A stretch of DNA of 43,934 nucleotides from Planctomycetota bacterium (GTDB lineage: Bacteria; Planctomycetota; Planctomycetia; Gemmatales; Gemmataceae). The position numbers were made by a program, and so were the translations under genes. Positions 39,975 through 43,934 of the stretch are shown piece by piece. The notes beneath the pieces were generated by a model, which worked only from the letters and a program-made list of their open reading frames with translations, did not search any database and was not told where the DNA came from. Position 1 is the stretch's first letter, and every line of letters begins with the position of its first letter. Location: positions 1-43,934 of the forward strand of contig JAKOSN010000009.1 of the NCBI GenBank assembly GCA_029777335.1, read 5' to 3'.

Positions 39975-40018
39975 TACGATGCATCCGCTCATTCGAGGTT
40001 TCACACAGGAGGAGAAAG

Positions 40019-40894
40019 ATGGTCCGCTGGATGTTTGCCGGGATGGTCGTTGTCATGGCTCTGCCGACGCTGCAGGCACAGAGCCAGGCCGAGAAGGCCG
40101 CCACCCTGAAGTATCTGGAGAGTTTACAGACCCCTTCCGGAGCTTTTGTGGTGGCGGCTGGAGTGAAGGAGCCAACCCTGCGCGCCACCTCCTCTGCGTT
40201 GCGTGCGATCAAATACTTTGGGGGGACGGTCAAGAACCGCGAGGCGATCACACGCTTTGTCGCCTCGTGTTTCGACGAGAAAACCGGCGGTTTCCGCCCC
40301 ACCCCACAGGCCCGGGAACCCGATGTCACAACCACCGCCGTGGGTCTGATGGCCGTGGTGGAACTGAAGATGCCCCTGGAGCGCTACAGCGGACCGGCGG
40401 TCAAGTATCTGGCCGCTCATGCCCACACCTACGAGGAAATCCGCATCACCGCCGCGGGGCTGGAATCGATCCATGCTCAACCGGAGGTGGCCGCGACCTG
40501 GTTGAAAGAGATCACCGCCAAGCGCAACGACAATGGCACCTACGGCAAGGGCGCCGGACTGGCGCGCGACACGGGGGGAACGGTGGTGATCGAATTGCGC
40601 CTGGGGGCGAAGGTCGCCAACCCGGAGGCGGTCCTCAAGGCCATGCGCGCGGGCCAGCGTGACGATGGTGGATTTGGCAAGGCCGATGCCACGGGTTCCG
40701 ACCTGGAGACAAGCTATCGAGTGATGCGCGCCTTTCACATGCTCAAGGAGCGGCCGGACGAACAGAAACTACGCGCGTTTATCCGGAAGTGCCGCAATGA
40801 GGATGGTGGCTATGGTGTGAGTCCTGGCCAGAAATCAAGCGTGTCGGGAACCTACTTTGCCTCGATCATCCTGCACTGGCTCGACGAGAAGTAA
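40019..40894 (+). CDS. Secreted prenyltransferase/squalene-oxidase repeat protein
   Basis: A 291-residue protein with a signal peptide (VRWMFAGMVVVMALPTLQA, cleavage near residue 21). The rest is an alpha/alpha toroid of the protein prenyltransferase beta-subunit type, visible as helix-pair repeats: AATLKYLESLQTPSGAF, ITRFVASCFDEKTGGFRPTP, TWLKEITAKRNDNGTYGKG, LKAMRAGQRDDGGFGKAD and LRAFIRKCRNEDGGYGV. Such secreted toroids are common in planctomycetes and are not expected to prenylate proteins outside the cell; the zinc ligands of true prenyltransferases were not found. ATG 40019 has AGGAGGAG upstream. Function unknown, possibly binding or scaffolding. Confidence 0.87.
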   Translation: MVRWMFAGMVVVMALPTLQAQSQAEKAATLKYLESLQTPSGAFVVAAGVKEPTLRATSSALRAIKYFGGTVKNREAITRFVASCFDEKTGGFRPTPQAREPDVTTTAVGLMAVVELKMPLERYSGPAVKYLAAHAHTYEEIRITAAGLESIHAQPEVAATWLKEITAKRNDNGTYGKGAGLARDTGGTVVIELRLGAKVANPEAVLKAMRAGQRDDGGFGKADATGSDLETSYRVMRAFHMLKERPDEQKLRAFIRKCRNEDGGYGVSPGQKSSVSGTYFASIILHWLDEK

Positions 40895-40909
40895 GAGGTT
40901 TTTCTCTTA
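40892..40909. terminator. Small palindrome joining two convergent stop codons
   Basis: TAAGAG (40892-40897), a GTTTTT loop and CTCTTA (40904-40909) form a 6-bp palindrome. Its outer bases are the TAA of the plus-strand gene and the TAA of the minus-strand sigma factor gene. It may serve both as a weak bidirectional terminator. Confidence 0.4.
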
Positions 40910-41473
40910 ATCGACCAAACCCGCCAGTTCACGACGCAGCTGGCGCAGCACGCGTGAGGCGGCCAGGAAGACAGCAGGAACGTTGATCCCCAGTTCCGCG
41001 CCCACCTCACGCGCTGGGCGAGCGCGTACAATGTATTCCCAGCAGGCCTTCCAGCTTCGGTCCTCGAATTCGGTTTTCATCAGGCGCAGAGCGCTGGCGA
41101 TCAGATACTGCCGATACCCCTGCTCGCCAAGAATACCCCCCGGATCCTCCTCGGAGGAAGTCAACAGATCCGGCTCGGCAAGAGAGTGCGGCGGACCGAC
41201 GCGCTGACATTGGCGCTCGCGCCACCTGGTGAGGAGAATGGTGCGCAACCAGCTGCGAAAACCTGGTGACGAGTTGGATTCGAAGCGGGGCAACGTCTCG
41301 ATGAGCACCCCAAAGACATCCTGCACCAGTTCGGCGGCATCCGCCTCGGAAGCACCTTTTTGCCACGCCCAGTGAAAGAGCAGCGGGGCGTAAAGTTCGA
41401 CAAAGCGATTCCAGGCGGCGTCTGACTGAGGTTGGCGGAGTCGCTGAAGCAAGGTCACGGGTGTTGTGTACAC
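40907..41473 (-). CDS. ECF RNA polymerase sigma factor
   Basis: A 188-residue sigma-70 family factor. Region 2 is visible as TLLQRLRQPQSDAAWNRFVE, LYAPLLFHWAWQKG, EADAAELVQDVFGVLIETLP and FRSWLRTILLTRWRERQ. Region 4 (from about 135) includes WKACWEYIVRARPAREVGAE and LGINVPAVFLAASRVLRQLR. No C-terminal extension is present. The start is uncertain: GTG 41473 has GAGGGG six bases upstream and gives the usual short N-terminus; ATG 41491 is the alternative, and the frame to 41641 is unlikely. It lies 182 bases downstream of a zinc-finger kinase on the same strand, a typical planctomycete pairing in which the kinase may replace a separate anti-sigma factor. Target genes are unknown. Confidence 0.92.
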   Translation of the reverse strand: MYTTPVTLLQRLRQPQSDAAWNRFVELYAPLLFHWAWQKGASEADAAELVQDVFGVLIETLPRFESNSSPGFRSWLRTILLTRWRERQCQRVGPPHSLAEPDLLTSSEEDPGGILGEQGYRQYLIASALRLMKTEFEDRSWKACWEYIVRARPAREVGAELGINVPAVFLAASRVLRQLRRELAGLVD

Positions 41474-41655
41474 ACTGAACCCCTCATGCATTTCATTGAC
41501 CGGGTAGTGACAGGTTGCTGGAGACGACCTCGTTCCAACCTTCCCTGCAATACCTCGTTGCTTCCCTGTGCCGATGGAAGTGTCAGCGGCCTTCCCGTAG
41601 AACTCCTCTCGGTTGGGGAGTTGCTGGCTCCCCAGCACCACGTCGACGATTGCTT

Positions 41656-42900
41656 TCAGGAATCGTGGTTCCCCTCACGCCTCTCTCTGCCCGCCTTGCG
41701 CTGTGCCAATTGCTGCTCGATCGCGCCAATCGCATCCACCACCTCACGAGCTGAAATCGGGCGCTGATGGCGGTCCTTTTCGAGGAGTTTCGCCCCGAGC
41801 CGGGAGAGCGCGGGCGGCACCTTGGGATTGCGTTCATGCAGCGGTTTTGGCACGGTTCGCACCATGCGCGCCAGGATCTGCAGCGTCGTGTTTCCAGGAA
41901 AAGGCAGTTGATTGCAACACAGTTCATGGAGCACACACCCCAGACTAAAAAGATCCGCACGCGCATCGACTTCCTGTCCATCCACCAGTTCGGGAGCCAT
42001 GTAGGCGGGGTTTCCCAGCATCGCTCCAGGGTTGGCCAAACGCATCTCCTGGGTTAGAGGGCGCGCCAAACCAACATCGAGGAGTTTCACCCGGTGCTGC
42101 TCGCCTTCCAGCCAGATATTCCCTGGCTGAAGATCCCGATGCACGATCCCCTGCTCATGAGCGCTTGCCAATCCCTCGGCAATTTCCCGAGTGAGCCGAA
42201 GGATCTGACGGATGGAGCGTTTCGCCTGTTCAGCCAACCAGTTTTTAAGACTTTTACCCTCCAGATAATCCATAACAAAAAAAGGCAATCCCTCGGCCTC
42301 GCCCACCTGGTGCACGCGCACCAGGCGATCATGCGTGAAGCTGGCCATCGCCTGAGCTGCCCGCAGAAAATGGCTGCGCAGCGACGAATCACCGACATAG
42401 GCGGGGAGAACCATCTTGAACGCGACCGGGCGTTTTCGCAAGGTATCCTCCGCCTGAAAAACCATCCCCATCCCCCCCCGCCCCAGTAACCGCAAAAGGC
42501 GATACGGCCCCACCCGCCCCAGCTCGTCCGCCTCCTCAGGCGCACCAAGAAACGGGGTGTAATCAAGCGGCAAGATCGGGGTCGTTGTGGGGCGCCCCTC
42601 TCCGGGTTCGTTCCGCCCTGGCGACGAGGCGGCTCCACTTACGAACGTCGGTCGCATCCCACTCAGCCGTTGTTGCAAACTGCGCAGCACCTCGCTTCGT
42701 GGGAAGTTCGCCTCGACCTGTTCCGCGTGTTGCATTGCCTCGACCAGTTCATCTGCGGCAAGGAGTTTTTCCAGGTGTGAGGCGCAAAGCTCGCACGCGG
42801 CAAGATGACGTTCAATGGGCAGTGCCATCCCTGCGGCAATCTCATTGCGCAGAAATTGACGCAGAGCCTCCGGTGCGGGGCAGGCAGTTTGCGTCGCCAT
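41656..42900 (-). CDS. Zinc-finger Ser/Thr (pseudo)kinase beside the ECF sigma factor
   Basis: A 414-residue protein without a membrane helix. The first 45 residues look like an anti-sigma zinc finger: Cys7, then His32, Cys36 and Cys39 in the HxxxCxxC pattern of ZAS domains. The kinase domain (about 130-400) has GRGGMGMVF and Lys162 in VAFKM, but it departs from active kinases in three places: the alpha-C Glu of FLREA is Ala (FLRAAQ), HRDLKPxN reads HRDLQPGN, and DFG reads DVG. The catalytic Asp residues remain. ATG 42900 was chosen because GAGGAG then lies 9 bases upstream; it directly abuts the alternative ATG 42909. The context suggests control of the ECF factor encoded downstream, possibly without phosphotransfer. 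Confidence 0.9.
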   Translation of the reverse strand: MATQTACPAPEALRQFLRNEIAAGMALPIERHLAACELCASHLEKLLAADELVEAMQHAEQVEANFPRSEVLRSLQQRLSGMRPTFVSGAASSPGRNEPGEGRPTTTPILPLDYTPFLGAPEEADELGRVGPYRLLRLLGRGGMGMVFQAEDTLRKRPVAFKMVLPAYVGDSSLRSHFLRAAQAMASFTHDRLVRVHQVGEAEGLPFFVMDYLEGKSLKNWLAEQAKRSIRQILRLTREIAEGLASAHEQGIVHRDLQPGNIWLEGEQHRVKLLDVGLARPLTQEMRLANPGAMLGNPAYMAPELVDGQEVDARADLFSLGCVLHELCCNQLPFPGNTTLQILARMVRTVPKPLHERNPKVPPALSRLGAKLLEKDRHQRPISAREVVDAIGAIEQQLAQRKAGRERREGNHDS

Positions 42901-42972
42901 CACCGCCATCTCCTCGAAGAACCAGGCAGGGGAAAAACCATCGCGCGCACTCTGACAGTTTACACGAGGGAG

Positions 42973-43028
42973 TGTTCAGATTTCAGTGTTCAGTTTTCAG
43001 GGTTCAGATTTCAGTTTTCAGTGTTCAG
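42973..43028. repeat. Eight tandem 7-bp units, consensus NNTTCAG
   Basis: Eight uninterrupted heptamers in perfect phase: TGTTCAG, ATTTCAG, TGTTCAG, TTTTCAG, GGTTCAG, ATTTCAG, TTTTCAG, TGTTCAG. All share TTCAG in the last five places. It is AT-rich in a GC-rich genome and lies between the beta-helix gene and the kinase gene, 73 bases before the kinase start. It might expand or contract, or be a protein-binding array; no function is known to me. Confidence 0.85.
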
Positions 43029-43082
43029 GTAAGAGGGTTCGCAGGGGGGGTCAGGATTCAGAGAAGGGGAGGGAAAGCGGGG

Positions 43083-43934
43083 TTAGCGAGATTGGAACCG
43101 AGTGGTGTGCTGCGGTTGCCCGTCGATCAGGATGCGCGTGTGCGGACCTTGCGAGCGGTTGTTTTCGCCTTGCCAGGTCAATCCGCAACACCAACCCTCC
43201 ACGCCAGGGAACGCAGCGAAACTGAACAGCGCCTCGCGCACCTGGAGATCATTGTCGCGCACTGTCAACGCCAGCGCTCCGGGCAGAGCCGTGAAGGCGG
43301 CCAGCCGTCCGCTCTCGATCCGGTTGCGGATCAGCGATAGATGAACCGGGTCCGGACGGCGGATCTCCGGAGCCCAGAGTGAAAAGGCCGCTCCGCCGTC
43401 GTCGCTCAAACGCAGCTTGCTCTCCGTCATGGACACGGTGCAGGGGCCGCCCCGTCCCACCTCGACCGAAACCGCGGTCGCTTTTCCCTGTACCGAACAG
43501 TGCGCCAGTTCCACGCTGGCACAGCGGCGCGCGACCACCAGAGCCGTCGTTTGGGGAGCATCCAGATGACACCGCTCGATCTGCAGCCGAGGTCCCTTGC
43601 AACAGATCAGATGCGCGGTCGATCGTGGTGCCGCGTCAGGGGGCAAGGCGAGCCCCAGGTGCAGGCCTTCGAGCGTCAATGCCGAATCGGTGGTAAACAG
43701 AGCTTGCCAGTACTGACTACTGGCTGTCGCGGTGAGCAAGAGTGTGGGTGAACTTCCCGGGGCGGCCCGGAAGATAAGCGACTTCCCTGACCAGGAAAGG
43801 GGAGGACTCAGCAGCGTCTCGGTTCCTCCCACGGTGATGACCTCGCCATCGTGCGCAGCGGCGATGGCGGCGGCCAGCGTCGGATGGCGCTCCCCGCGCA
43901 GCTCGATCCACACCGGGAGGCGCGCTGGCGGAGA
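43083..43934 (-). CDS. Beta-helix protein, 5'-truncated by window edge
   Basis: The frame is open to the last base of the window; 283 C-terminal residues are visible. It begins inside the protein with LPVWIELRGERHPTLAAAIA, then AHDGEVITVGG and repeated short strands (SLIFRAAPGSSPTLLL, LTLEGLHLGLAL, LQIERCHLD, VELAHCSVQGKATAVSVEV, LSLIRNRIESG, LALTVRDNDLQVREALF), the pattern of a right-handed parallel beta-helix as in pectate-lyase-like and NosD-like repeats. No catalytic motif was recognised. The GTG at 43913 is unlikely to be the true start. Such segments are often C-terminal parts of larger planctomycete proteins, sometimes kinases, which cannot be checked here. It is upstream of the zinc-finger kinase on the same strand. 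Confidence 0.8.
   Translation of the reverse strand, partial: SPPARLPVWIELRGERHPTLAAAIAAAHDGEVITVGGTETLLSPPLSWSGKSLIFRAAPGSSPTLLLTATASSQYWQALFTTDSALTLEGLHLGLALPPDAAPRSTAHLICCKGPRLQIERCHLDAPQTTALVVARRCASVELAHCSVQGKATAVSVEVGRGGPCTVSMTESKLRLSDDGGAAFSLWAPEIRRPDPVHLSLIRNRIESGRLAAFTALPGALALTVRDNDLQVREALFSFAAFPGVEGWCCGLTWQGENNRSQGPHTRILIDGQPQHTTRFQSR

Noticed and set aside
42973..43028. CRISPR array
   Set aside because: Units are 7 bases without spacers, and no cas gene is nearby.

Overview
The window looks like a chromosomal segment of a planctomycete, most likely in the Gemmata lineage. The grounds are the roughly 60% GC composition, three Hanks-type Ser/Thr kinases (one fused to fourteen WD40 repeats), an ECF sigma factor beside a zinc-finger kinase, a DUF4337 protein, a gyrase A with an acidic insertion, and many secreted proteins of unknown role. 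No rRNA, tRNA, CRISPR array, transposase or phage gene was seen. The assignment is inference from gene content.

Layout. 1-8.9 kb (+): 3' end of psuG, a PPP-type phosphatase, DUF4337, kinase-WD40, a TPR protein, homoserine dehydrogenase. 9.1-13.1 kb: a membrane protein with a Cys/His hydrolase-like domain, an S41 protease, a convergent secreted repeat protein (-), an RluA-type pseudouridine synthase. 13.3-15.2 kb: a lone low-GC AAA ATPase/TOPRIM (OLD-like) gene with an 11-bp direct repeat on its two sides. 15.4-24.1 kb (+): gyrA, a C25 gingipain-like protein, a 7TM-transglutaminase/ATP-grasp pair, a lipoprotein resembling a dead M48 peptidase. 24.3-28.1 kb (+): a sugar ABC importer whose binding protein is circularly permuted. 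28.1-34.1 kb (-): prs, a D-glutamate cyclase-like gene, a methyltransferase-like gene, a candidate selenoprotein, a kinase. 34.4-38.5 kb (+): a GntR/ABC exporter operon. 38.5-39.9 kb (-): coaB-coaC for coenzyme A synthesis. 40.0-40.9 kb (+): a secreted prenyltransferase-fold protein. 40.9-43.9 kb (-): ECF sigma factor, zinc-finger (pseudo)kinase, and a truncated beta-helix protein.

Main results. (1) The gene at 31410-32531 (-) is interrupted only by one in-frame TGA (32286-32288) placed directly after a Cys. The TGA is followed by a two-helix hairpin whose apical loop AGUU starts 24 nt downstream, which fits a bacterial SECIS element. The parsimonious reading is a thioredoxin-like selenoprotein of 373 aa, not two ORFs or a pseudogene. 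(2) The sugar-binding lipoprotein at 24277-25344 has its two halves in swapped order (signal peptide, C-terminal half, linker, N-terminal half) and is followed by intact ATPase and permease genes. (3) The zinc-finger kinase beside the ECF sigma factor has lost the alpha-C Glu, the catalytic-loop Lys and the Phe of DFG, so it may act as a pseudokinase regulator. (4) GyrA carries Met and Pro at the two positions that anchor quinolones in other bacteria. (5) Several intergenic gaps hold long, near-perfect hairpins.

Protein starts were moved inward from the longest possible frame wherever a Shine-Dalgarno sequence, signal peptide or domain boundary favoured it; the reason is given in each entry.
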